Origin: Echinometra lucunter | Taxonomy: Eukaryota > Echinodermata > Echinoidea > Camarodonta > Echinometridae | Assembly (NCBI GenBank): GCA_029962745.1 | Contig: CM057165.1 | Location: 20,572,745 to 20,636,744 of the forward strand | DNA length: 64,000 nucleotides | Reading direction: 5' to 3' | Shown here: positions 54,184-64,000 of the stretch, one piece after another | How positions within the stretch are numbered: the first letter of the stretch is position 1 | Layout of the letters: each line of letters opens with the position of its first letter | Position numbers and translations under genes: made by a program | The notes under the pieces: generated by a model | Seen by the model: the letters and a program-made list of their open reading frames with translations, nothing else | The model's database searches: none | Told to the model about the DNA's origin: nothing

Positions 54184-54483
54184 TATAAACCCCTGTAAGT
54201 AACTAAACGTCTTATTGTACTAAACAAATGAAACCAAGTAATACATTCGTGTCTCCCGTGAGCTCGTATACCATATATCCATTTTATCACCAAACAAAGA
54301 TAAGACGAACTGAAATAAATACCTCTTCCAGACTGCGAGCAGACCCCAAACCCAAAAACACCCCACACTACATCCAAATAACATTGTATACCCCTTTTCA
54401 AATAAAAGAAAATGTGTGTGAGGGATACAATCGCACACACAAGTACCGTAAACCATCTTTATGTACAACAGGACTACACACCC

Positions 54484-54514
54484 TCACACACACACACACG
54501 CACACACACACACG
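54484..54514. repeat. (CA)n tract at the LINE 5' end
   Basis: CACACACACACACACGCACA-type tract, mirrors the tract at 49979-50004. Confidence 0.85.
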
Positions 54515-55470
54515 CCCTACATGAAAAATTTTTGTTTTGATATGTTCTTTTTATTGCGTATTTTTCCATAGATTTTTAAAGAGCTGAATATATTTTTTCA
54601 TTGAAGCTATCATTCTATGGTTTGACTTTCTTTTCCATTGATTATGATCGTCACAAGAGAGTAAACTAAAACACATTTCAATTCGAAGAATTCACTTCTG
54701 CATGTCATGACATCAGTTCGGATTCGTCATTTTCTAGATTAAGCAGCTTCCTGCAACACAAATCACTGAAAGAAGATTGCGAAATCTGTCTAGAAAAAAA
54801 GCATAAAACAAAACATGGCATAACAATGAAAGGGAAAAAGTTGGCTTTGGGAAGTACACAGGAAATATAATGTTAAAAGGTCGTAGAGAGCCTAACCTCA
54901 ATCCAGGCCCTTCAAAAGCATGCTTTTATCTGGATCTATAGGCGTACTGATTTCTAAATACTTGGAAAGAAGGTGAATGGTGAAAATGTGATTACAGTTT
55001 TTTTCTTAAATTGGACAAGAGGAAGAAAAGTTTGGAAATGTCAGCAGAAGATAATTTGAATGATTGGAAAAGACAATATGGGTTTATGACTGAATAATCA
55101 GACTAGTGACGTTGGAATTTCGTCATGCTCACTATTGAGTAAAAACCTGCGTTAAGTACATGTAGTATCTGTCCAAGGGGCTACTTCTGATCCACATACT
55201 TTGATAACCTGTACCGGTACCATTTTTTGGACTCATAATAAGTATATTCTTGTTACAACCGAAGACATATCAAAATACAGACCTTTGGAAATGAATCGTG
55301 ATATGTATGTTGAAATATCGGAAGTAAGAATGGACATGCTCTTGCCGCCTACCTCATAGATTTCTGCACGCTTTGTATGGTTGTGTATTGCGAGATAATT
55401 GCAGGTTGTGCATTCAGAGGAGACACCAATGAAAACTGCTTGATCAACAGAGAGGTTGAGACTTTCAGTC
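54515..55470. other. Upstream flank of BTB gene C
   Basis: AT-rich unique sequence. AGGGAGACCATG-like start signals are absent; a stop at 55441 closes the gene C frame upstream. No other gene recognised. Confidence 0.35.
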
Positions 55471-56562
55471 ATGTTGAGCTGTAAATTCTACGGGGTTTCG
55501 AGGACTTGTGTTGCCCCGTTGGCTCGATTTACTGGAACAAGAAGCACACTGTCTAGAGTAAAAACCACTCATGAAATTCGGTCAATTTCTAATGACTACG
55601 TGGGTTTGAATGTTGGTGGTAAGATTTATCAGACGTCCCGCGCCACCCTGACGAGATATCCGAACAGTTTATTTGCTGCCATGATGGAAAGCGGTGTCCC
55701 ATCTGCCAAAGATGACCAAGGAAACTACCTGATCGACCGAGATGGTGAAATATTTCGCCATGTTCTCAATTTTCTGAGGTCAGGAGAACTTGTTCTACCA
55801 GGAAACTTCAACGAATTCGCTCTTCTTGAACGGGAGGCCGATTTTTACCTCCTCCAGGAACTCCAGATGTTGATTACGCAACGATTGCCGACATCTGAAG
55901 CCATGGGAGTCAGCCTGATGTTCGATAATGGGAAGGTTGTCAACACGACAGGCGAATCCCTGATGAGAGAGGACAACTCCTTCTTCACCAAGATGTTGAG
56001 TGGAGAGATTGAAGTCGCCAGAGATCCACAAGGAAAGTATATCATGGACAGAGATGGCAGATTGTTCCATCACATCATGAGTTACCTTCGTGATGGTGGT
56101 ATTTTCAATGCCCTCAAGCCTGACGAACTAGACAGTCTGGAGATTGATGCTGAGTATTTTAAACTTAAAGTCTTCGCAGCCCACATCCAGAGTATAAGGT
56201 TCATGCAGGAAAGAAGGTCTAACTTTTCATACAATGACCGTCCTCTACATAACTTACATTTCTATTATTGTGTCAATGGTCCATGTGTTGCATATACAGT
56301 TAGCCCGCGTGATCAGTATACAGATATGTATCATGGTAAAAAATCTTCTAGCATGTCTAGTGAAATCAACAATCTTTTTTCCAAGAGGTTTGCAGTTATT
56401 GATTCTGTGCAGTCTGGAGTGGTGAATATGGAGAAAATAAAATGCAATGGGCGTGCTAGCATTCGGGATGTGATGTTCTATTTCAAAAGGAGTGTAGGAA
56501 AGCATAAAATTCCCCAGCATCACCTGAACGCTAATTGCACAAGATTAGATTTCGACCTATAA
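55471..56562 (+). CDS. Multi-BTB (KCTD-like) protein C, two BTB domains
   Basis: 363 codons from the first ATG (55471) to TAA. BTB1 about residues 43-135 (YVGLNVGGKIYQTSRATLTR, GNYLIDRDGEIFRHVLNFLR, LLEREADFYLL); a degenerate BTB2 about 146-240 (GVSLMFDNGKVVNTTGESLM, GKYIMDRDGRLFHHIMSYLR) that corresponds to BTB3 of copy B (HGGIF/DGGIF). C-terminal region 260-363 with PCVAYT and DVMFYFKR, as in copy B. So it lacks the middle BTB. The first 40 residues differ from copies A and B: many R/S/T, no acidic residue until position 35, which looks like a mitochondrial presequence or an artefact of an unspliced 5' end. Ubiquitin-ligase adaptor function is inferred from the family. Single exon, opposite strand to copies A and B and 46 kb away. 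Confidence 0.9.
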   Translation: MLSCKFYGVSRTCVAPLARFTGTRSTLSRVKTTHEIRSISNDYVGLNVGGKIYQTSRATLTRYPNSLFAAMMESGVPSAKDDQGNYLIDRDGEIFRHVLNFLRSGELVLPGNFNEFALLEREADFYLLQELQMLITQRLPTSEAMGVSLMFDNGKVVNTTGESLMREDNSFFTKMLSGEIEVARDPQGKYIMDRDGRLFHHIMSYLRDGGIFNALKPDELDSLEIDAEYFKLKVFAAHIQSIRFMQERRSNFSYNDRPLHNLHFYYCVNGPCVAYTVSPRDQYTDMYHGKKSSSMSSEINNLFSKRFAVIDSVQSGVVNMEKIKCNGRASIRDVMFYFKRSVGKHKIPQHHLNANCTRLDFDL

Positions 56563-56660
56563 CAATGCTTTTATCTCGTTATGATATTCCAAAGAAGATA
56601 TGGATGGATCTTTTTTTTCTTCGTATAGATGTACTTAGATGCATGCATCGTACCAATGGG

Positions 56661-56666
56661 AATAAA
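56661..56666 (+). promoter_or_regulatory. Candidate poly(A) signal of BTB gene C
   Basis: AATAAA 99 bases after the stop codon. Confidence 0.5.
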
Positions 56667-57109
56667 GTCTGTAATACAAGTTGTCACTAGCGGAAATCCT
56701 GGGGGCGCGTCCCCACCCCTTCGCGATTTTGTAACCTTTTTCCAAAGAGGTGAAGAGGACCTTAATTCTTGTCAGGAAAATTCAGAAGTGTCACCCTCGC
56801 GTTTCAAGAAAGACCTCCTCCAATGCCTGTTATGTTGACTTATGCCATGTTATTTCATCCTATTTCTCCTGGATGCCCTTGAGACAGAGGAAGACGACGA
56901 TTGGATTACTTCCCTTGGCTCAGTAATGCCACAAGCACAATGACTTATTCATTATAAACTATTACATGGTTTTTTTTTTTACATCAGTGATTCTAAGGAC
57001 TTGTTCATATTGTATATGAATTATATCATATTTTCAAGTCATGTCACCCTGATCGCAACAGACCTGTTTACTAATGCATTTCAGTTAATGCATATTTGTT
57101 TCCAGAACA
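56667..57109. other. Downstream of BTB gene C, nothing recognised
   Basis: Unique sequence, no exon or element ends. Confidence 0.3.
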
Positions 57110-57435
57110 CCTGGGAGTGTTTCATAAAGCTGCTCGTAAAGCTTACGCATGACTACGAACGACATGAATACAAAGTGCCAAAGGGATGTCCAAATCTTTT
57201 CCTGATGTTTTAACAACGTGTGACTGCATTTCCCATAATCTCATTTAAATTGTGACAAAAAATCTAGTTACACTCAAAATATTTGTAAACAATAGTAAAG
57301 TTAATCTACATCTGCATATTTCAGCTTTGGCTGATGCGATTCATAATGACTGAGAATCACGTTTGGCTTGCCATATTCAAGTCCTTTGTTAAGGTCAAAT
57401 GTAACTTTACGAATAGCTTTATGAAACCCCCCAGG
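57110..57435. mobile_element. MITE with CCTGGGRGTTTCATAAAGCT ends
   Basis: CCTGGGAGTGTTTCATAAAG and AGCTTTATGAAACCCCCCAGG are inverted ends; CGTAAAGCTTACGC is matched loosely by GTAACTTTACG. Non-coding, 326 bp. Confidence 0.75.
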
Positions 57436-58157
57436 TTGCTCAATATTCAATTAACCTTTCATATAATGGTATTTCAGTAGATGGAACAAGGTTTGTATAC
57501 ATTACTTGTTGCTTTGTCAGGAAATCTTCTGACAAGCTTCTTAGTTGTCAAGAGATACTCTCCGTGTCGTTCAACAAGTGTTCATTTAGTAAACAGGTCT
57601 AGTGCTATACAAAGGTAAAGGTCCATGGGATCTCGTGTTTATAACAATTACCATGATTACGGTTTCATTCATTTTTTATTGAAAAAAAGAACAATCAAAT
57701 TGAAATATGGTAAGATAATACCAAAAACAATTCGATTTAATATCACTTTTCAAACATTAAAAACAAAATCAAAAAAATGTGATCCCAGAAATTTTCTGCT
57801 ACCATGACAAATGAAGTATAAGAGGTCCTTTCATTTGATTGGTGTATCAGTATGATTGCAGAACAGTCACACATGATTTCTTCTAAAAACCTACTCAGTC
57901 TGGGCATGCGGGGAGGGGGGGGGGGGGGGGGGGGGGGGTAAATGTGTCAGCAATCTTGGTCAAAACGTCCTGTATTTGGGTCTCATTATATCACACCCAT
58001 GGCAATTCAGGTTTTTAAAGCAAAGTTGTTATTATTATTATCATTATCATTATCATTTTTTTTTTAAGAACGGCAATTTAAGTGTCATGTTTACGCAAAA
58101 GCTGATGTTAATATATATGTCCCTTACCCTACTTTTCAGCTCTGACAAGAAAAATGT
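57436..58157. other. Intergenic with a long G run
   Basis: G-run of about 25 at 57914-57939 and an AT/TTATTATT patch at 58029-58060. No gene. Confidence 0.35.
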
Positions 58158-58602
58158 ATGGTGGCCCTGGGGAGCGTTTTATGAAAGGACATGTCGGATG
58201 TTTTATCCGACAAAGTCTGTTTTATCCGACAGTTGCCATTGTAACGATGCTTCTCAGCCAATCAAAATCAAGGAAAGATGTCAGATCTGACAGCTTGTCA
58301 GACAACAAATGTTGAGGAAACGCCCCTCTGAAGAACGCTCGACGACAGGTCATGCGCCGTGAATTTGGCGGTCAAGTCGTGAAATTCGCGACCACTGGAC
58401 GCAAAGTTGAGGACTCTGGACGCGAACGTTGTGACCTGGCCGCAAAGTTGAGGACTCTGGACGCGAACTTTGCGACTTAGCCGCAAATTTGAGGACTACG
58501 GACGCGAACTTTGCGACTCTGGTCGCAAATTTCGCGATCCGTATCGCAAAAATTCACGACGCACATGACCTGTCCTCGAGCGTACTTCAGGGCCACCATG
58601 AA
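58158..58602. mobile_element. Element with ATGGTGGCCCT ends, carrying a nested element
   Basis: ATGGTGGCCCT (58158) and AGGGCCACCAT (58590-58600) are inverted ends. The left part includes TTCTCAGCCAATCAAAATCAAGG, the reverse complement of the centre of the MITE at 48865-49014. The right part is the nested element at 58328-58590. Confidence 0.55.
58328..58590. mobile_element. GC-rich fold-back MITE (CTGAAGnACGCTCGAnGACAGG ends)
   Basis: CTGAAGAACGCTCGACGACA and the reverse complement of the right end differ at two positions; CATGCGCCGTGAATTT is matched by AAATTCACGACGCACATG. The interior has three TTGAGGACTCTGGACGCGAA-type repeats (about 57-59 bp period, 58407-58510). CpG-rich compared with its surroundings. 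Confidence 0.8.
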
Positions 58603-59044
58603 AATGTGTAGTCCTATCGTAATGCAATATGCATTTATTTTTACAGTATGATTACCATCCTTTTTTAACACCTGCATTGGACTTACTGAACCGAAAACCT
58701 TTAAAACAGTAAATTGGATGAAAAAAAAAACCTGGTCCGTTTTCTTTCATGTCCTTTTCGGTTACAAAAATTTCATTTCAGCTTCGGCTATTCAGTATTT
58801 TTTTTTTAAAAAGTTGCTATGTGCGTCCCCGATAGTCAAATCTATCCGATTCATGTACTAAAATATGTTATATATCTCGACTTCTTATTTTGCTTAAAAC
58901 TGTCTCAAATTACCTAAAATAAGTTTGGATGTCATGTCCGCTGGAATTGCCCGAATGTGAAAGCAAGTGTAATGTGTACGAAATATAATACAAAATTGAT
59001 ATATGTACGAGGGTGTAACTCTTTTTTCCGTGTCTGCAATTACT
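58603..59044. other. Intergenic, nothing recognised
   Basis: AT-rich unique sequence. Confidence 0.3.
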
Positions 59045-59505
59045 TTTTCGTACAATTATGATCTGATAAAATGATTCAAAACATTCACCATCAGCACTTT
59101 CATATAATCACCGTTTACAATAACCATCTGATGAATGTTTCAAAACATATTTAATTTGTAATCTTATCTACACATCAGCACTTTCATATAATCAAAATTA
59201 CAAGAAGTGATTTATCCCGTTTACAATTACGATCTGATAAAATGATTCAAAACATTTACCTTCAGCACTTTCATATAATCACCGTTTACAATAACCATCT
59301 GATGAAATGTTTCAAAACATATTCAATTTGTAATCTTATCTAACCATCAGCACTTTCATATAATCAAATTACAAGAAGTGATTTATCCCGTTTACAATTA
59401 CGATCTGATAAAATGATTCAAAACATATTTAATTTGTACTGTCATCTATTAAAACATCAGCACTTTCATATAATCAATATTACAAGAAGTGATTTATCCT
59501 GTGTA
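59045..59505. repeat. Tandem array with CAGCACTTTCATATAATCA core
   Basis: CAGCACTTTCATATAATCA occurs at about 59093, 59177, 59265, 59348 and 59458. Paired with GATCTGATAAAATGATTCAAAA and GTTTACAAT blocks it gives a higher-order period of about 170-180 bp. Confidence 0.85.
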
Positions 59506-59689
59506 CTGTTGAAGTTAATATTTTTTCCATGTACAGGGACCGCTCAGTTCCCGTACAGGCAATAGCATTAAAAAAAAAAATCAATTTTGAGCTATGGAAG
59601 AAATGAATGAATAAAATGAATTCTTAGAATTAGTTTTTGAATAATTATATATACTCTTTGAAAATATATTTTATCATAAATGTGAAAGC

Positions 59690-60190
59690 AAGAGGGAGAG
59701 ACGGTGAGTGGTATAGGCGTCAGACAAGAATAGTTATATAGAGATGGTCAGAGTGAGACAAATTTTGGCAGGAAAATGAAAACAGAGAAAGAGATCAAAA
59801 TAAAAGAGAGATAGAGAGAGAGATAGATATATAAAGAAGAAAGAGAGAGAGAGAAAGAAAGAAAATGGGGAAGAGAGATTGGTAGAGAAAAGTAGATAGA
59901 TGAAACACTGGGAGGTAAAGAGATATGCAGATGAATAGGGTCACAGAGGGAAGACATATTGAAAGAGAGATGGGTCTAACCTATGAGGCGTAGAGATCAT
60001 TTATAAAGGAAAGAGGGAGAAAGAGGGAAGAGAGAGAAAGAAAGAGTGCGTGGAGAAGAGAGAGGGTTGGGAGACTGAAAATTAGATAGATGCAATACTG
60101 GGAGTTAAAGAGATATGCAGAGGAACAGGTCAACAGGGGGAAGACATATTGAAGGAGAGATGTGTCTAACCTATGAGACGTAGAAAGATG
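59690..60190. repeat. GA-rich block with a tandem duplication of about 185 bp
   Basis: AAAGAGATATGCAGATGAAT...GGGAAGACATATTGAAAGAG...CTAACCTATGAGGCGTAGA at 59916-59995 is repeated with few changes at 60105-60185. The rest is (GA)n. Confidence 0.8.
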
Positions 60191-60969
60191 TGTAAGGTGT
60201 GTTGTCTATTTGTCTGTGTGTGTGGAAACCATCCCTGTTATACCGTTAAAATGCAAGTCATTGGGCATTCTATGTGCTACTACTACTAAAACGCCAATGC
60301 AAGGTTCCATGAAAGTGACTCCCTTGAAAATGGGGTGTTGTAATATTTTGCCCAGCTTGGCTTTTCTGTTTCATAAGAGGAGGGTAATTCGACTAGGCTT
60401 CTGAAAAATAACAGGTGATTTTGAAATTCTCGAAGTGTTCAGTTTTCTTATGTACATGTACAAAGTGTACCACGTGGGGGGGGGGGGGGCACCCGGGCCT
60501 GGATTTCTCTCTTCATGGGGTACTTCTTTTCGACGCTATTCCAGTCATTATTCCCAGTGAATTTTCTAGGTCTTCAATATTGTTCTTCTGAATTGGAAAG
60601 TGATCATATTCTGAAACGCTTATGCTATACTTCAATAGTTTGCACACTATGTCAATGAATAAATTCTGAGTTAATATCATTTTACGTCAAGGTTCTTAAC
60701 TCCTAAGATTTCAGAAATGCACATAGTTCGTTTAACGCTTTTGACTCCCTTACAGAGCTGACTGCACCAAGGTGATATTCAGCTCTTCTCTGCCGATAAT
60801 ACAGTTAATTCCTTCCCATTTCTGTGTTTCATTTTCTAAAAAATTCGTTATGACACAATTTTATAGAAAATAAAACAAGCACAAAATCATAGGCTTCTTT
60901 TAAAACATTTAATTTCTGAAGGAGATCGATTCAAATCATAAAAATCATTTTCGTAGTATACCAAACCCC
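60191..60969. other. Intergenic, nothing recognised
   Basis: G13 run at 60477; unique otherwise. Confidence 0.3.
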
Positions 60970-61330
60970 TGTCACACTAGTGAACTGAATTGCCGTAACA
61001 TCAGTAAACCAAATCAATCCATCACATTAGTAAACCGAATTCCTGTAACATTAGTGAACCGATTCCCTGAACATTAGTAAACCGAATCCCTGTAACATCA
61101 GTCAGCCGAATAATTTTAACATTAGTAAGCCGAATCTTTGGTTAACCGAATCCCCGTAATTTCAATAAAAACGAATCCCTGTATTTAATATCACCAACAC
61201 AACATGACTGAATCGAATCCCCAGATAATTAGATGACTAATTCCCCATGATATTAATTAACCGAATCTCATCAAACCCAGGAAACCAAGTCCTATGAACA
61301 ACAGTAAACCGAATCTTCTTAACATTATTT
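60970..61330. repeat. Degenerate tandem repeat AACATTAGTAAACCGAATCCCTGT
   Basis: About 12 diverged units of roughly 25-28 bp. Confidence 0.85.
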
Positions 61331-61477
61331 TGTGGAAACGAAGTAGAATGTTAAGGTAAAATTAGCTGTACCCGGCGGTTCGCGTGTTTGGGTCCCGCGA
61401 ATCAATGTTCCCGTGCATTTGGGGTTCCAAGAATAAAACTTTGAAAATGAACTTAGGCTTATGATCTGCTGAAACAT

Positions 61478-61682
61478 GATCTTCTTCTGCTTCTTCTTCT
61501 TCTTCTTCTTCTTCTTCTTCTTCTACTTTTCTTCTTCTCCTTCTTCTTCTTCTCCTTCTCCTTCTCCTCCTCCTCCTCCTCCCTCCTCCTCCTCCTCCTC
61601 CTCCTCCTTCTTCTTCTTCTTCTTCTTCTTCTTCTTCTTCTTCTTCTTCTTCTTCTTCTTCTTCTTCTTCTTCTTCTTCTTT
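61478..61682. repeat. (CTT)n/(CTC)n microsatellite
   Basis: Pure pyrimidine on plus for about 200 bp apart from one break (TACTTTT at 61523). Open frames across it are compositional. Confidence 0.95.
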
Positions 61683-63409
61683 TAGCAGCAAGGACCCGTA
61701 GAAAAATTTCACGCGTGCTTGACATTATTTTGCGAAAGATGCATTTGTTTGAAAATGTATCACTGCATGATACTTTTAATTATAATACTACTTGAAAAAA
61801 TAATGATGAGCATGTGTATTTGGATGGGGACGATAACTCCCATTGCCCCTTCCCTTTTGGCTAGGTCCGTTCAGTAACAGCTTGGCATACATTTTACTAC
61901 TATTATTCATTTTAGATCTTGATTCCCTCTTGCAACACTATAAAAGCAGTAGCATTTTCCACCGGTGCTAGCCCGGGGGGGGGGGGGGGGGATTCTCAAG
62001 TTTGGACACGTTGGAAGGATGTAAGTGTAAGTGAAATGATTGGTAGTTGAAAGCTGCTTATTCTTTCATGCCCCCTAAAACTTTCTTTTAGGGGTAAACA
62101 TCTCATTATTTAACGGTATATTGCACATAAATTTACCACGCGCCCTTGTTGAGTTGCGCCGAGCTGAATAAGCTGCAGCCTTTTATTTAACGAAAGATGA
62201 AAATTAAATCACCTTTCAATCTCATATTGTTCTTTGCTCATGTTCCCTTTATTTTTCGCTTATTTCACCAATTTCTTTTGTCTTTCCCTTATGTATATAG
62301 ACCTATTTTTTTCTTAATCCTCTGTCTTTCCTCATTTCATTCTTTGTCGCCTTTTCGTTTCCTTCTTCCTTTATCTTTCTTCTTTCTTCCGTATGGAGGC
62401 TAATATTGTTTTTCTATCTTTTATGTCGTTCCTTTATGTTTTTCTTTGTTTTTATCTTCCTTTCTGTCTTCCTTAATTTTCTTTCACCTTTTCTTCCATC
62501 CTTCCTACGTAGACCTATTTCTTTATTTCAATTCTATTTTTCTTTTTAATTGTTTTTATCTGTCTTCCTTTCCATTTTCATTTTTATTCATCTTTTCTTC
62601 TATCCTTCCTATATATTTCTTAATTTTTCTCTTCCATTCTTTCCTTACTTGTAAAAGTGCATGAACCTTGATTTATCTTGTCTTCAGTCCAAGTTCCCTT
62701 TACTAAACTTATTTCTTTTCAGTTCGAGTTCTCTTGTACTATAAGGGTAGGGGGCCTACTTTTTTTCCCTTGATGTCTTCCCTTGTTTCTTTATCTACTT
62801 AGCTTTATCGTTCCATTTCTCTTTCATTCTATTTTTTACCTTTTTTGAAACCATTCTTCCATGTTCATCTTTTAAACGTGATTGAAATCCCGCTGCTTTC
62901 AAGCGATGATTATGGCAAAATTAAAACACAACTTTTCCTGTTCAGTTTGGCGATCTTACTCATGATTAAATCTTACGGCCGGCGAATGATTTCATGAACG
63001 TACCCGCGTTTCAAAACTGTTTTTAAACGTGTTAAAAAGAAAAAAATAATTAAAAAATAATAAAAACAATAAAATAAAAAACATGTCAACATTAATTAAC
63101 GCGTTCAACTATACATTGCGCTACACGTGCGAGCCACAACACTCTAATACAGAACCCAATGATACTCTCTCCAGCCGTATCGTATTCAAAAAGCTGTTTA
63201 CAATCTTTCACAATTTTTATACTGTGTTCAAATTCCCGAGATTTAATCGTAATTACAATCATTCTCACCTCGATTGGAGTTATAAGTTACTAATAGGCCC
63301 TATAATCGTATTAAGTGTATTGCCTCTACAGAAAGTATGTTAACTCGTAAGAGCATGGCATGGATAAACTATGTAAACAAAGATAACAGAGCGTCGATTT
63401 AGGAGATAC
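61683..63409. other. Intergenic, pyrimidine-rich
   Basis: G14-15 run at 61976-61991. From 62200 to 62860 strongly T/C-rich (TTCCTT-like) without clear period; then AT-rich. No gene recognised. Confidence 0.35.
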
Positions 63410-63573
63410 CTCACGCGGGTCGGCCTGTATGGGTTGCACATGCAAGTTGCTACTCGCCGTATTGAAGTAGTTGATCTCTTGATTATGTCTATGGGGAGGG
63501 ACCACGACAGAGGGCACAGCTGTCTTCGCCGTCAGCAGTACGGGGTCTCCACGGAAAGCGGCCGTTCCTTCGG
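63410..63573 (-). CDS. Candidate internal exon in a GC-richer island
   Basis: On minus, an AG at 63574-63575 (GATCAG) is followed by 164 open bases (phase 1 in, phase 0 out) ending GTGAG/GTATCT. The 54 complete codons read EGTAAFRGDPVLLTAK, then VPSVVVPPHRHNQEINYFN and end QPIQADPRE. Base composition is higher in GC and CpG than the flanks. I do not recognise the protein. The polypyrimidine tract before the acceptor is poor, so the left boundary may be wrong; upstream GACGTCAC near 63611 could instead make this a first exon near a promoter. Confidence 0.3.
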
Positions 63574-63819
63574 CTGATCATTCCCCCAAATCTTTCCAAT
63601 CAGGTTTAGTGACGTCGACGACGATGACGGGGTCGGTGTGGCACGCGGTATAAGGAAGACATGTGCCGTGGAATTATGTCACGGTTTCCCCGCAACGGCA
63701 AGGGCGGACGCGGTCGAGGAAAAAGATTTATAGCCGTAAAAAGAATTGGCCAGGGTTTGGCTTATCATTTTAATATATAGATACTTTTCAATTACCATGC
63801 TTTATACATCAATTTAAGA

Positions 63820-64000
63820 ATAGGAAAATAACCCAACAAAGAATTATTCTATGATACGACTGTGATTGAACAAAATCAATGAATTTATATAGACAGCAAT
63901 TATTATCAAATAATTTCATAAATTTGATAATTTGATAGATCATTTATCATTTACCTCTTTCCGAAGACCCCTCAGACATGAACTGTATGTGCTCGATTTG
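63820..64000 (-). repeat. Dispersed repeat copy at the right edge
   Basis: Reverse complement of the block at about 45765-45945 (CAAATCGAGCACATA, CTGAGG.GTCTT.GGAAAG, TTCTTTGTTGGGTTATTTTC). Confidence 0.6.

Larger units (their letters stand above)
50005..54483 (-). mobile_element. Tx1/L1-like LINE between two (CA)n tracts
   Basis: A minus-strand element of about 4.48 kb. The 3' end is an A11 tail (T run at 50005-50015); the 5' side stops at the second (CA)n tract, 54484-54514. It carries an endonuclease-reverse transcriptase ORF followed after a frameshift by the C-terminal zinc-binding part. About 300 bp precede the ORF; a typical ORF1 is not seen, so the copy is either 5'-truncated or of a form lacking ORF1. 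AC-rich sequence also occurs in its 3' region (50232-50277). Confidence 0.85.

Noticed and set aside
54183..54440. 85-codon frame ending at the start of LINE ORF2, considered as ORF1
   Set aside because: No RRM, zinc knuckle or coiled coil as expected in L1/Tx1 ORF1, and begins within AC-rich sequence.

Overview
This is animal (eukaryotic) DNA: genes split by canonical GT/AG introns, huge amounts of AT-rich non-coding sequence, many microsatellites, runs of 10-28 G or C, and dense transposable elements (Penelope-like, Tx1/L1-like LINE, hAT, CACTA, piggyBac, tRNA-derived SINEs and many fold-back elements). The mixture, the KCTD-like BTB genes and the C-type lectin point to a marine invertebrate, most probably an echinoderm such as a sea urchin. 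That assignment is inference, since no rRNA or mitochondrial marker is present.

Host genes. (1) A family of uninterrupted genes built from repeated KCTD-type (T1) BTB domains: copy A at 1-735 on minus (cut by the left edge, at least three BTB domains), copy B at 8119-9420 on minus (three BTB domains plus a C-terminal domain), copy C at 55471-56562 on plus (two BTB domains plus the same kind of C-terminal domain). They look like Cul3-adaptor or scaffold proteins from a local expansion. (2) A plus-strand gene of about 34 kb, pieced together here from six phase-compatible exons between 11625 and 45303 with a poly(A) signal at 45448. It encodes a small type I membrane protein: signal peptide, one C-type lectin domain with EPN and WND motifs, one membrane span and a very short basic tail. 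The same last exon is open in another frame that encodes 9-residue repeats. (3) A minus-strand first exon at 36620-36932 resembling KIAA1958/Crypton-type (DUF3504) proteins, and (4) a weaker, GC-richer candidate exon at 63410-63573 on minus.

Mobile DNA by region. 2-5 kb: palindromic satellite, fold-back element and piggyBac-like MITE. 5-8 kb: LINE 3' end, split tRNA-like sequence, 40-bp perfect palindrome, SINE interrupted by a second element. 11-15 kb: second piggyBac-like MITE, second SINE, two CACTA-type MITEs with their own 3-bp target duplications. 16.3-19.0 kb: inverted-arm element split by a 1.97-kb hAT element with a perfect 8-bp target duplication. 19.3-22.8 kb: two Penelope-like copies head to head, each carrying a hammerhead-ribozyme motif. 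23.4-28.5 kb: a 5.1-kb unit with 0.8-kb inverted arms enclosing two tandem arrays. 32.5-44 kb: further fold-back elements and an array of a GCGAGCGAGCGAAGCGAGCG-type motif. 50.0-54.5 kb: a nearly complete Tx1/L1-like LINE lying between two (CA)n tracts. 57-62 kb: small MITEs and tandem arrays. Most of the lectin gene's length is therefore transposon-filled intron.

All calls are from reading the sequence by eye; family names come from motifs, target-site duplications and remembered family features, not from database searches.
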